A DNA stretch of 53,729 nt from an uncultured Flavobacteriales bacterium (GCA_946480815.1 CAMLLB010000025.1:1-53729), one strand, 5' to 3'; positions 33,227 to 41,537 are shown, counted from the first letter of the stretch. Program-made: numbers and translations. The notes: generated by a model from the sequence alone, not told the origin.

Positions 33227-33721
33227 CTAAAAAATTGACTTTTTTTCATTCATCGCATTCCAAATCTTTTCATAGGGCATCCATTCCTTATTGCTTTCAA
33301 GAACGATTGGAAACTTTGCAATTTCACGACAAAATTTAGATTTAGACAGAAAATAAACCCGTTTGTCATCAATTAATTTGGCATTACTGCCAAAATTACT
33401 TTTAATGGAATTAATAATATCCCGCATAGCCGAGGCACTTAATTTACCGTCTCCATCCACAACATAAAGCAAAGACCAATCGCGGTCAGACTTCACTGTT
33501 TCGTCCAAAACAAATGTTAGACAATCATGACAGCTTCCGCCACTTGTAACGATCAGTACACTTTTTTGCTTCCCTGGAATCTTCTCAACTTTAGTCTTAT
33601 CCCCATAGATATTTTCAATGGAACTTTTCATGAACTTTCCATTACATGGAAGATCATTGCTACTTAGCGAGCATAGTAGTATTAAAAGTGGAAACCACCA
33701 GATAAATATTTTTCTTTTCAT
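33227..33721 (-). CDS. Thioredoxin-fold-like lipoprotein with CxxC (164 aa)
   Basis: The N-terminus MKRKIFIWWFPLLILLC is a plausible lipoprotein signal. After a short linker comes PGKQKSVLIVTSGGSCHDCLTFV, which has the position and form of a thioredoxin-like beta strand and C-H-D-C redox pair, then WSLLYVVDGDGKLS, VYFLSKSKFCREIAKFPIVL and a C-terminal helix. It is probably a periplasmic thiol protein; the exact family is not recognised. Its start lies 62 bases inside the end of the preceding 406-aa gene, an unusually long overlap that still looks genuine because both frames remain coding-like and the signal peptide is intact. Confidence 0.65.
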   Translation of the reverse strand: MKRKIFIWWFPLLILLCSLSSNDLPCNGKFMKSSIENIYGDKTKVEKIPGKQKSVLIVTSGGSCHDCLTFVLDETVKSDRDWSLLYVVDGDGKLSASAMRDIINSIKSNFGSNAKLIDDKRVYFLSKSKFCREIAKFPIVLESNKEWMPYEKIWNAMNEKKSIF

Positions 33722-34880
33722 CTTTCAATGCTGCTTCATTATTCTTTTCTTCTATCGTCTTTTTCTTTAATCCCAATTCCATTTGTCCATAACCGGACTC
33801 AATAAACACCAATTTATTATTTGAAAAATCGTGTGGTTTTTGTCGGATTCGATACTCATAATGCTTCTTGGTGAGTTTTTCATTATCTGAAAATAAAACA
33901 TCCGGAATATCGGTCTTTATCAGGACTGACACAGAATCAGACAACGAATGATTGAATTTAACGATATCGAATTTACGTAATTGATTTGTTCCTGACTGAT
34001 TTTCAACTATCTTACTAATTATTAAAGTTGAATCATTGAGGAAATCAATCGTTTGGACCCTGTTAATTTTGTTATGCCAGGGCGCAAGGGTTTCAATAAC
34101 AGTCCGGGCATTGGGCTGCTCACCTAAAGCTTGAAGATCTTTCCGGATTTGTTCCGCATTTACCATTTTCCAGGTAAGAGAAGGTATGCTCTTCACTCCT
34201 AAGCTATTTAAACTTTCATCAAATACCTGATAAGTATATTGAACTGTTTGGGAAAACACAATCTCCCCCTTTGAATTCACATCGAACCAGTCATTCGGGT
34301 CAAAATGAGAAAATTCTATCAGTTCAAACTCCGGAAGCTCATAACTTTCGAGTACTTTGGTTCTCCAATTAAGCTTACCTATAATAGTTTTATAAGGTGA
34401 TTTTTTCGGGTGAGAATTATAGTGCTTTCCGAAATAAATAAAATCACCCATGAGGCTGATCTGCTTAAAATCCTCAAAAGAAGGTAAAATTGATTCTACC
34501 TCACCTGTTTTTCGATTGTAAATACAGAGGTAATTTGTCATATCAGCAAAACGGACAACCAAATAAGTGCTATCAAAATCGAAATCTAAAATGTTTTCTG
34601 AGGGCACCAGGAACTGAAAATTCTTAGAGTACACCAAATCTTCTTTCCATAAGCGGGCTGTTGAAAAATCATAGAACATAAAAGAAGCATGTAATTCATC
34701 CGATTCTTTTTTAAAAAGAACACCTGCCTGGTTATTTTTAACCTTAACAACGATATCCGAAGTGGGATCAAGATCATGACTTCCCAGATTTATTAAAGTA
34801 TCAACAACAAATAAATCCGAAAAGGTTTGTGAAAAGCCTGTAATGGAAACAAAGCAAACTAAAATTATTAAAATCTTCAT
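33660..34880 (-). CDS. Exported propeller-like protein of unknown function (406 aa)
   Basis: A signal peptide (IILVCFVSITGFSQ) precedes a body rich in four-stranded blade-like units: SDIVVKVKNNQAGVLF, FDFDSTYLVVRFADMTNYLCIYN, ISLMGDFIYFGKHYN, IIGKLNWRTKVLESYELP, YTYQVFDESLNSLGVKSI and RVQTIDFLNDSTLIISKI. This suggests a beta-propeller, but I cannot name the family. It lies downstream of a terminator and upstream of the thioredoxin-like gene, with which it overlaps. Exported propeller plus small peptide plus thiol-protein sets occur in Bacteroidota (NVEALA-type clusters), and this may be an analogous set. Confidence 0.7.
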   Translation of the reverse strand: MKILIILVCFVSITGFSQTFSDLFVVDTLINLGSHDLDPTSDIVVKVKNNQAGVLFKKESDELHASFMFYDFSTARLWKEDLVYSKNFQFLVPSENILDFDFDSTYLVVRFADMTNYLCIYNRKTGEVESILPSFEDFKQISLMGDFIYFGKHYNSHPKKSPYKTIIGKLNWRTKVLESYELPEFELIEFSHFDPNDWFDVNSKGEIVFSQTVQYTYQVFDESLNSLGVKSIPSLTWKMVNAEQIRKDLQALGEQPNARTVIETLAPWHNKINRVQTIDFLNDSTLIISKIVENQSGTNQLRKFDIVKFNHSLSDSVSVLIKTDIPDVLFSDNEKLTKKHYEYRIRQKPHDFSNNKLVFIESGYGQMELGLKKKTIEEKNNEAALKDEKKNIYLVVSTFNTTMLAK

Positions 34881-34888
34881 ATTTTATA

Positions 34889-34915
34889 AAAGGCTGTCCC
34901 TACGAGACAGCCTTC
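34889..34915 (-). terminator. Terminator after the 122-aa exported peptide gene
   Basis: On the reverse strand AAGGCTGTC-TCGTAGG-GACAGCCTT plus TTATAAAAT forms a perfect 9-bp stem. It sits between the 122-aa gene and the 406-aa gene, so read-through or a separate promoter must serve the latter. Confidence 0.75.
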
Positions 34916-34936
34916 GAATTTAATGGTTTGTTGTAA

Positions 34937-35305
34937 TTAAAGGGGTAAAACTTTGATCTCAGAAGTGTACCCTGAAGCGTCTCTTGAACTCCATACAACA
35001 CGATACTTGTTTCCATTTGGATCAACAATGGTGTCATCACCAGTCAAAACATTCTCGCTGATTTTTTTTAATGCATAATCAACACCTATTCCAGAACCAA
35101 CAATTGTTGGAACCGCAGGGCATGATTCATAACCAGGACTCGTGCACTTGATTGTTATTGACAAACCATCTTCATGATAAGAAGTTTCATTGTAACCGTC
35201 TGGCCCGCCATTACTGGTTGTCCTTTCTACTTTCTTATCTGTAATTGAAAAAGCTGAAAGCGCGAACACAAATGTCCCCGCGATTAAAAGTGATTTTTTT
35301 AACAT
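34937..35305 (-). CDS. Small exported protein of unknown function (122 aa)
   Basis: ATG 35305 gives MLKKSLLIAGTFVFALSAFS, a clear signal peptide, then a mature part of about 100 residues: KKVERTTSNGGPDGYNETSY, LSITIKCTSPGYESCPAVPT with two Cys, GVDYALKKISENVLTGDDTI and NKYRVVWSSRDASGYTSEI. The upstream extension to 35332 is unlikely because a TATATTTG promoter box (35330-35337) overlaps it. No family recognised. It is followed by a terminator, so it may be made in excess relative to the two genes downstream. Confidence 0.7.
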   Translation of the reverse strand: MLKKSLLIAGTFVFALSAFSITDKKVERTTSNGGPDGYNETSYHEDGLSITIKCTSPGYESCPAVPTIVGSGIGVDYALKKISENVLTGDDTIVDPNGNKYRVVWSSRDASGYTSEIKVLPL

Positions 35306-35329
35306 AGATTGATAAATTTTAATTATAAC

Positions 35330-35337
35330 CAAATATA
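35330..35337 (-). promoter_or_regulatory. -7 box TATATTTG for the 122-aa exported protein
   Basis: Exact TAnnTTTG match on the reverse strand, 24 bases before the ATG at 35305. Confidence 0.55.
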
Positions 35338-35416
35338 TATTAAAAATTTATTCGTCGTATCTTAATTTTTCTAAAAAATAAAACAACATTTTGATGTGTT
35401 TCGATTTTAAAAGAAT

Positions 35417-35446
35417 AAAAGCCTCATTTTCAATAAACAAGGCTTC
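35417..35446 (-). terminator. Terminator of the 42-aa zinc-ribbon gene
   Basis: On the reverse strand AAGCCT...AGGCTT (6-bp stem, 15-base loop) followed by TTATT. It lies 23 bases after the stop of the small gene and so supports a real transcript there. Confidence 0.5.
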
Positions 35447-35468
35447 TTATCATTTCAAAATACGTCGG

Positions 35469-35597
35469 TTAATGAATCGGTGGCGGTGTATTTGTAGGAC
35501 AAGTTGGATTCGGACAATGTGTTTGTCCATCCGGCAATGGTGTTCCGCATGCCGGGCAAAACTTCTGCTCTTTAGCAAGATAAAACTGCTTTTTCAT
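35469..35597 (-). CDS. 42-aa zinc-ribbon protein
   Basis: The reverse strand encodes MKKQFYLAKEQKFCPACG at its start and a second metal-binding knuckle (THCPNPTCPTN) before a Pro-rich end, PPPIH. Four Cys in two pairs (CPAC and CPNPTC) form a zinc ribbon. A near-consensus promoter (TACCTTAG, 35620-35627 reverse strand), a GAGGGG stretch just before the ATG and a terminator after the stop make this a complete small gene. It is too short for ordinary frame filters. Likely a cytoplasmic adaptor or nucleic-acid-binding peptide; function unknown. Confidence 0.65.
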   Translation of the reverse strand: MKKQFYLAKEQKFCPACGTPLPDGQTHCPNPTCPTNTPPPIH

Positions 35598-35642
35598 ACC
35601 CCTCATTTTTTGTTACTTTCTAAGGTACAAAAAACGTTCTAG

Positions 35643-35853
35643 GGTTTATAACCCTGGAAGGGTGCTTAACTTTTTTTGGGGTATATTGAGGTGTATACGC
35701 GCGAAAATCTTAACAGAGAATAAAGAATTTAATTCGACGAACTTCTTTTCCCTAAGGTTTGACGGGATTTTCCCGTACCTTCATTCTCATTCTCTGTTCT
35801 CGCTCTCAAAAAGAAAAGAGCTTATCAGAATGAGAAACAAAACGAGAATGAGG
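35643..35853. other. Non-coding gap with inverted CATTCTC-type repeats
   Basis: No gene is seen. CATTCTCATTCTC (35781-35793), followed by GTTCTCGCTCT, is mirrored by AGAATGAGAAAC and GAGAATGAGG near 35827-35852, giving an imperfect inverted repeat like that at 6961-7090. Confidence 0.5.
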
Positions 35854-35896
35854 AAAAAAGAAAAGAGCATCACTCACGTAATGCTCTTTTCTTTTT
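35854..35896 (-). terminator. Strong terminator hairpin after the tRNA-Gln-derived copy
   Basis: AAAAAGAAAAGAGCAT and ATGCTCTTTTCTTTTT form a perfect 16-bp stem with a 10-base loop (CACTCACGTA). On the reverse strand the stem itself ends in a T-rich run. It is the second terminator downstream of tRNA-Gln. Confidence 0.8.
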
Positions 35897-35946
35897 GTTG
35901 ATCCGTCAGCTGACGGACTCAACCTAGACTCTCCTGAACCAAAAAC
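35897..35946 (-). repeat. Degenerate tRNA-Gln 3'-half copy carrying a palindrome
   Basis: In tRNA sense this reads TTTTGGTTCAGGAGAGTCTAGG (one mismatch to tRNA-Gln positions 36012-36033 over 22 bases), then, where the T-loop and acceptor should be, a palindrome TTGAGTCCGTCAGCTGACGG-ATCAA (35898-35922, one bulged base). The architecture parallels the copies after tRNA-Phe. Confidence 0.8.
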
Positions 35947-35959
35947 TTCATCAAAACAA

Positions 35960-35989
35960 AAAAGCTCCATCTTTCGATGAAGCTTTTGT
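35960..35989 (-). terminator. Terminator of tRNA-Gln
   Basis: On the reverse strand AAAAGCTTCATC-GAAA-GATGGAGCTTTTTT: an 11-12-bp stem with one G-T pair, a GAAA tetraloop and a T-run, directly after the tRNA. Confidence 0.85.
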
Positions 35990-35991
35990 TG

Positions 35992-36064
35992 TTGACCCAC
36001 TAGGGCTCGAACCTAGACTCTTCTGAACCAAAATCAGACGTGTTGCCAGTTACACCATGGGTCA
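35992..36064 (-). tRNA. tRNA-Gln (TTG)
   Basis: The reverse strand folds as a 73-base tRNA: acceptor TGACCCA/TGGGTCA with discriminator A, anticodon arm TCTGA-TTTTGGT-TCAGA with anticodon TTG, and T-arm CTAGG-TTCGAGC-CCTAG. The D-arm (TGGTGTAACTGGCAACA) is the form usual for bacterial tRNA-Gln. Confidence 0.95.
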
Positions 36065-36074
36065 ATTGCGGTGG

Positions 36075-36104
36075 CAAAGTTAATACTAAATTCTTTTCAT
36101 CCAA
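36075..36104 (-). promoter_or_regulatory. Promoter of tRNA-Gln (TTG-N19-TAACTTTG)
   Basis: On the reverse strand TTG (36102-36104) and TAACTTTG (36075-36082) are 19 bases apart, and the -7 box ends ten bases before the tRNA 5' end. Confidence 0.65.
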
Positions 36105-36247
36105 GAAAAGGAGTAAAAATTTTGGCGTTTTTCAGCTAAAAAGTGGAAAAAACATTGAATTTCATCCATTTAGCATTTTTCAACATTTCTATGAGGAATC
36201 GTGCCAATATATTTATAACTTCGCGAGTCAAACTTTCAAAGTAAATC

Positions 36248-39200
36248 ATGAATTACAATAAACTGAATAACCTTACAGGCTGGTTTGTTTTTTTAATCGC
36301 AACGATTGTTTATTTCCTGACCATTGAAGATACCGTTTCACTTTGGGATTGCGGGGAATATATTACAGCAGCAAATAAATTAGAAGTTGGTCACCCTCCG
36401 GGCGCACCGTTATTCATGGTACTTGGACGTTTGTTCTCTTTCTTCGCAGAACCTGAAATGGTAGCTGTGTGGATCAACCGCCTTTCAGCTTTGTGCAGTT
36501 CTTTCACTATTTTATTCCTGTACTGGTCAATTACCATGTTTGGTAAAAAGATCATGCAACGCAAAGAAAGAGACTGGTCAAGAGGTGACCAGATCGCTAC
36601 GATCGGAGCGGGAGTTGTAGGTGCTTTGGCTTACACATTCTCTGATTCATTCTGGTTCTCCGCTGTTGAAGGGGAAGTTTATGCGATGTCATCCCTGTTT
36701 ACGGCAGCAATTTTCTGGATGATCCTGAAATGGGATGCTGAAATGATCGGCATCAAGCACGGAGAAATCAAAGACGGAAGATCTCCGATGCGCTGGATGA
36801 TCCTGATTTGGTTCATGTTCGGTTTGGCGATCGGGGTCCATTTATTAGGACTACTTGCTGTACCGGCAATTGCTTACGTGATTTACTTTAACCTTTGGGA
36901 AAAAACAAACCTGAAAGGAATTATCCTTACCGGAGTTATTTCCATTGCCGTACTTGGATTCGTTCAGGAAGGAATTATCCCGGGATCTGTTGCATTGGCT
37001 TCTTCTTTCGAGGTTGCGTTTGTGAATTCATTCGGATTGCCATTCTTCTCCGGAACGATTTTCTTCTTCCTGCTGTTGATCGGTGCATTCATGTGGGCTT
37101 TCAGATATGCAAAAAGAAAGGCAAAACCAATTTTAAATACTGCACTGTGGAGTTTGGCATTCCTGTTAATCGGTTATGGTTCCTTTGCTGTAATCGTAAT
37201 TCGTTCGAACGCAAATACACCATTGGATGAAAATGACCCTGAAAACTTGGTAACACTTCATGCTTATTTGAAACGTGAACAATATGGTTCATGGCCAATC
37301 TTAAACGGGAATTACTGGAACTCTTCATTGGCGGACCAAAGTGAGTTCGAAGACGGATCACCGTTCTACCTGCGTCGTTTCGTGGTTGAAAATGACCAAA
37401 CGGGATTGGACGCAAAAGCATTCGTAACAGAAAAAGAAGCTAACGATTGGGCGAAAGCAAAAGGAAGTAACTTTTCTGTAAAAGAGAAGTATTTCTCCAG
37501 CAACGAAAGTGTACGAAAAGGAAGCAAACAGGTATATGCACAAACCACCTTCCTGCCTCGTATGTATTACACATCCAACAACCCGAACGATCCGAAAATC
37601 ATTGCTTATAAGAACTGGTCGGGTTATGATCCGACAGATGTAACTGATTCGGACGAAAACGGTACGGATGGTTTGCGACTTCCGCGTTTCAGTGAGAACA
37701 TGACTTATATGTTCAGTTACCAGATGAACTGGATGTACTGGCGTTATTTCATGTGGAATTTCTCCGGCCGTCAGAATGACTTCCAGGGACATGGTTATGA
37801 AATGCGCGGAAACTGGATTTCCGGGTTCTCATTCATCGACAATGCACGTTTGGGGAACCAGGAACATGCACCTTACTATACATTGGAAAATCCGGCACAC
37901 AATAATTTCTGGATGCTTCCGCTTGTTCTGGGAGTAATCGGGTTGATCTTCCATTTCTACCGAGCTCCGAAGGATGCGTTTATCGTATTCTTAACATTCT
38001 TCTTTACAGGAGTTGCGATTGTAATTTACCTGAACCAAAAACCATTCGAGCCACGCGAACGTGATTACGCTTATGCGGCATCCTTCTACGCCTTTGCGTT
38101 CTGGATCGGATTAAGTGTTCTTGCTCTATATGATGCTTATAAAAACTTCAACAAAGAAGACTGGAAGAAAATGCTGATCGGATACGGTGCACTAACCGGG
38201 TTCATCCTGATCTTTGCAATTTCCGGCGGAGGTTTCATTTTAACAACCTGGTTGATCGTTGCATTAATCGGTTTGGTATTGCTTGGATTGGCATTCGGAT
38301 TGCGAAAGGCCTTACCGAACAGCAGTGTTGCCGCAACAGTATTTACGGTCCTTACCTTGTTTGTTCCATACATCATGGGAGAACAGGGATGGGATGACCA
38401 CGACCGTTCAAACAAATCATCTGCTCACGATTTAGCTTACAACTACTTAAAATCCTGCGCTAAAAACGGAATTATCTTCTCTGTTGGAGATAACGATACA
38501 TTCCCGCTTTGGTACTTGCAGGAAGTAGAAGGTGTAAGTACGGATGTACGTGTATGTAACACCAGTTTATTCGATACAGACTGGTATACCAACCAGATGA
38601 AAATGAAAATGTATGATTCCGAACCGCTTCCTATTACATTCAGAGAAGATCAAATCCTTCAATGGGCCGGTGGAACAGATCAGGCATTCTTCATGTCGAC
38701 AACTCAAATGTTGAACCAGGGTATCAATCGTGAGACTTTGGAAAAACTATTCAAGCTGAAATTGAAAAACAGCCCGAGAGAGTTCAAGCAGGCATTTACA
38801 AGTTTTGCAGGAACTGCTTCTTCTGTTCTTTCTACAGTGAAAGCAAAAGACCCTGCATACGATCCTAGAATCAATGAGATCCGTCAGTTATTTGCAAACG
38901 CAAGCGCTGATTCTGCTACGATCGACATGGTAGAAAGCATGGAAAACGGTGTTCTGGAGATTTTCGAAGGATACAGAAACCAGCTTTTGGAAGCTGACGT
39001 AAAAGGATTGGAATCATTGCAGGAAGTTATGGCTTCATGGGAAGACGGATGGTCCTTCCTTCCATTGAAAGAAGTGATCTCTTTCATGCAGAATGATGAC
39101 AACATGATCAAGTACGGAACTGCTTACTTACGTGTGATTCCAAGTACCGGATTCATCCTTCCGGTGAATAAGAAAAATGCGCTGGCATCAGGGATTATCT

Positions 39201-40414
39201 CGAAAGATGAAGTAGCAAATTGTGAAGACGAAATCCGATTCCGATTCAATTCAAGAGCTGTTCAGGCAATCACGAAATCAGATATCATGATCCTGGACAT
39301 GTTGGCAAACAACAACTGGAAACGCCCGATGTATTTCACTTCTCCGGGTAACACGGAAGTTTCTACGGCAATGTACCAAAGCGGACATTTACGTACGAAT
39401 GGTATGGCATGGGAAATCACTCCGATCCTTGCTCAGGGTAAAACTCCGATCAATGAGAAAGTAATGTTCAAGCATTTGATGGAAACTTACCATTACGGTA
39501 AGATGAACGATCCGGATGTATTGACTGATTACTACGCAAGAAGACAAACTGTTCAGTTCAGAACAATGTTCGCGCAGCTTGCAGAACATTACGTGATCGA
39601 AGCAGAACAAATGGAAATGAGCAAACAGCAATACGGACCGATGTTGAAGAACTTACGCGCTTCGGGTCAGACAAGAGTTGCAGATTCATTGGAAAACACG
39701 TTCAAAGGAAGTATGGGAATGACTCCTGCAGAACTGCGCAAAAGAGCAGCTCAGGTAATTCACAAATCGTTGGAGGTAATGCCGGCAGATATTGTATTGG
39801 ATTACGGTGAAAGACCTTCACCTGCTGGTCCGATCAAAGATGCGAATGGTGTGGAATACAATCAGTACCAGGACGGAGTTTTACAGGATTATGTAGGCCT
39901 TCTTTACAGAGCAAACGACAAAGCCGGTGCTGAAAAACTTGGAGCTGAAGTTGCCCGGCAATTGGAAAGTATCTTAGGTTACTTTAAAAACAGCCCGGCA
40001 AACTTTGCAGCGTCCAATGACATGGATTACATTGCAGCAGTGATCAACTATGCGACGCTTCACAAATTTGCAGGCGATCAGCGCATTGCAGATCCTAACG
40101 GAGTATTGGTTGGCAGAACGACAAAAGGTCTGGAAGCACTTTATAATGTGGATCTGCCACGTATCTATAATGAATTGGATCAGCTTTCCCTGGAAAACGG
40201 TGAAAGCAGAACCGATGGAAACTTTGCAGTGAAAAAGGCACGTTTACAAGGCACCATGAATGCCATTGACTTTACATTTGAATTAACCGGAACACAAGTT
40301 CCGACAAATAACCCGAATCCGGCTCCTAACGGAATGCCAGCTGGACCGGAAGGAATTCTACCTGAATCATTGCCAAAAGGGGCTGAGTCAGACAGTGAAC
40401 CGATCGTCGGGTAA
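36248..40414 (+). CDS. GT117/DUF2723 membrane glycosyltransferase
   Basis: A 1388-residue integral membrane protein. The N-terminal third holds the DUF2723 domain with TVSLWDCGEYITAANKLEVG and HPPGAPLFMVLGRLFSFF (conserved acidic and HPPG motifs) and about ten spans (e.g. IGAGVVGALAYTFSDSFWF, LAIGVHLLGLLAVPAIAYVI, TIFFFLLLIGAFMWAF). Further spans lie near residues 550-710, and the C-terminal half is soluble, ending in a Pro-rich tail. GT117 proteins are lipid-phosphate-sugar-dependent transferases; the animal relative TMEM260 is a protein O-mannosyltransferase, so O-glycosylation of exported proteins is a reasonable inference. The next gene, a deacetylase, begins nine bases later. A TAACTTCG box (36216-36223) lies upstream. 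Confidence 0.92.
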   Translation: MNYNKLNNLTGWFVFLIATIVYFLTIEDTVSLWDCGEYITAANKLEVGHPPGAPLFMVLGRLFSFFAEPEMVAVWINRLSALCSSFTILFLYWSITMFGKKIMQRKERDWSRGDQIATIGAGVVGALAYTFSDSFWFSAVEGEVYAMSSLFTAAIFWMILKWDAEMIGIKHGEIKDGRSPMRWMILIWFMFGLAIGVHLLGLLAVPAIAYVIYFNLWEKTNLKGIILTGVISIAVLGFVQEGIIPGSVALASSFEVAFVNSFGLPFFSGTIFFFLLLIGAFMWAFRYAKRKAKPILNTALWSLAFLLIGYGSFAVIVIRSNANTPLDENDPENLVTLHAYLKREQYGSWPILNGNYWNSSLADQSEFEDGSPFYLRRFVVENDQTGLDAKAFVTEKEANDWAKAKGSNFSVKEKYFSSNESVRKGSKQVYAQTTFLPRMYYTSNNPNDPKIIAYKNWSGYDPTDVTDSDENGTDGLRLPRFSENMTYMFSYQMNWMYWRYFMWNFSGRQNDFQGHGYEMRGNWISGFSFIDNARLGNQEHAPYYTLENPAHNNFWMLPLVLGVIGLIFHFYRAPKDAFIVFLTFFFTGVAIVIYLNQKPFEPRERDYAYAASFYAFAFWIGLSVLALYDAYKNFNKEDWKKMLIGYGALTGFILIFAISGGGFILTTWLIVALIGLVLLGLAFGLRKALPNSSVAATVFTVLTLFVPYIMGEQGWDDHDRSNKSSAHDLAYNYLKSCAKNGIIFSVGDNDTFPLWYLQEVEGVSTDVRVCNTSLFDTDWYTNQMKMKMYDSEPLPITFREDQILQWAGGTDQAFFMSTTQMLNQGINRETLEKLFKLKLKNSPREFKQAFTSFAGTASSVLSTVKAKDPAYDPRINEIRQLFANASADSATIDMVESMENGVLEIFEGYRNQLLEADVKGLESLQEVMASWEDGWSFLPLKEVISFMQNDDNMIKYGTAYLRVIPSTGFILPVNKKNALASGIISKDEVANCEDEIRFRFNSRAVQAITKSDIMILDMLANNNWKRPMYFTSPGNTEVSTAMYQSGHLRTNGMAWEITPILAQGKTPINEKVMFKHLMETYHYGKMNDPDVLTDYYARRQTVQFRTMFAQLAEHYVIEAEQMEMSKQQYGPMLKNLRASGQTRVADSLENTFKGSMGMTPAELRKRAAQVIHKSLEVMPADIVLDYGERPSPAGPIKDANGVEYNQYQDGVLQDYVGLLYRANDKAGAEKLGAEVARQLESILGYFKNSPANFAASNDMDYIAAVINYATLHKFAGDQRIADPNGVLVGRTTKGLEALYNVDLPRIYNELDQLSLENGESRTDGNFAVKKARLQGTMNAIDFTFELTGTQVPTNNPNPAPNGMPAGPEGILPESLPKGAESDSEPIVG

Positions 40415-40423
40415 TAATTACAA

Positions 40424-41035
40424 ATGAAACTCTTTAAACCTCCACGCTTAACGAATTGGGTTTTCCCGAAGTTAAGGTGGAGGTTTTCTATTTCTGATCC
40501 GGTCGTATTCATCACTTTTGACGACGGGCCGAATCCCGAAATCACTCCTTTCGTTTTGGACCTCTTAAAACAATATCACTGGAAAGCGACTTTCTTTTGT
40601 GTCGGGCAAAACGTGCTCAAATACCCCGAACTGTTCCAACGGATCCAGGCAGAAGGGCACACAATCGGGAATCACACCATGAAGCATCTGAATTCCGTCA
40701 AAACGGATAATGAGTTATACCTGCAATCATTTCGTGAATTTGAAGAGGTTGCTCCGACAAAATTGTTCCGCCCGCCTTATGGAAGGATCAAACCAAGCGT
40801 TGCGAAAGAGATTGCCCGAACACACCAAATCATTATGTGGTCCTGGCTCTCGTATGATTATGATTTAAGCGTCAGCAACGAACGCATTCTTTCGGAAGCA
40901 AAACGGGTAAAAAAAGGAGAAATCCTGGTGCTGCATGACAATGCGAAAATCACCGAAAGACAAAAGGAATTGCTTCCGGCCTTGTTTGAATCAATACAAA
41001 AAATGGGATTCCGGTCGGAAGCTATTTCTGTTTAG
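40424..41035 (+). CDS. Polysaccharide deacetylase (NodB-type)
   Basis: The 203-residue product is one carbohydrate-esterase-4 domain. Motif 1 is ITFDDGPNPEIT (two Asp), then WKATFFCVGQN; motif 2 is GHTIGNHTMKHLN (the H-x3-H metal pair); motif 3 is LFRPPYGRIKPS; and LVLHDN supplies the late His. Enzymes of the family remove acetyl groups from peptidoglycan, chitin or other N-acetylated sugars. There is no clear signal peptide; the N-terminus KPPRLTNWVFPKLRWRF is basic and amphipathic. It directly follows the GT117 gene and may be co-transcribed. Its last 14 bases overlap the convergent DUF2480 gene. Confidence 0.92.
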   Translation: MKLFKPPRLTNWVFPKLRWRFSISDPVVFITFDDGPNPEITPFVLDLLKQYHWKATFFCVGQNVLKYPELFQRIQAEGHTIGNHTMKHLNSVKTDNELYLQSFREFEEVAPTKLFRPPYGRIKPSVAKEIARTHQIIMWSWLSYDYDLSVSNERILSEAKRVKKGEILVLHDNAKITERQKELLPALFESIQKMGFRSEAISV

Positions 41036-41537
41036 ACTTTTTGTAAATCGGAACGGTAGAACACGGTTCGCCATACATGATACTGGAACAAACCGGTTGC
41101 ACCTTCACCAAAAATTGTGACATTGCCGCTTCCGGATTGGGAATATCCGAACATCCTTTCACGATCAGTTTCCCGTCATTGAATTGCTGGACATCCAATT
41201 TTTCGATACTCAATTCCAACGCTTTTTGTCTTGCATGAGCTAAAGTCCCGATTGTAACAGAATTCGCAATACCAACTAGTTTCGAACTTACCAGCATAAA
41301 TGCCCAGGAAGGTAAAATAGCTTCGACAGAACAATACAAGTAGACATGCTTAGCCTTGAATTGCTCCCAGTCAAAATTCTTCACATAATCACGAAAATCC
41401 TTTTCCTTCAAGACCAAACCCTGCCATAGAGAAGGTTCAAAATCAAAACCCGCAAACTCAGAATTCTTCGGACAATATTCCGCCAAATCAACTGCGATCA
41501 ATCCGCTTTGTGCTACTTTATTTACTATTTCAGACAT
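41022..41537 (-). CDS. DUF2480 family protein
   Basis: The 171-residue cytoplasmic protein shows the DUF2480 pattern: MSEIVNKVAQSGLIAVDLAE, the central IEKLDVQQFNDGKLIVKGCS, and the conserved C-terminal Cys positions VKGCSDIP, VQPVCSSIMYGEPCSTVPIYK. The family is largely confined to Bacteroidota, its function is unknown, and the conserved Cys suggest metal or cluster binding (inference). A TAATTTTG box (41542-41549, reverse strand) ends five bases before the ATG, so the mRNA is probably leaderless. Confidence 0.9.
   Translation of the reverse strand: MSEIVNKVAQSGLIAVDLAEYCPKNSEFAGFDFEPSLWQGLVLKEKDFRDYVKNFDWEQFKAKHVYLYCSVEAILPSWAFMLVSSKLVGIANSVTIGTLAHARQKALELSIEKLDVQQFNDGKLIVKGCSDIPNPEAAMSQFLVKVQPVCSSIMYGEPCSTVPIYKKSKQK

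Noticed and set aside
35391..35642. Forward 83-aa frame opposite the zinc-ribbon gene
   Set aside because: It is the shadow of the small reverse gene and has no promoter or coding-like composition.
35662..35901. Forward 79-aa frame before tRNA-Gln
   Set aside because: It runs over inverted CATTCTC repeats and a terminator stem; low-complexity translation.
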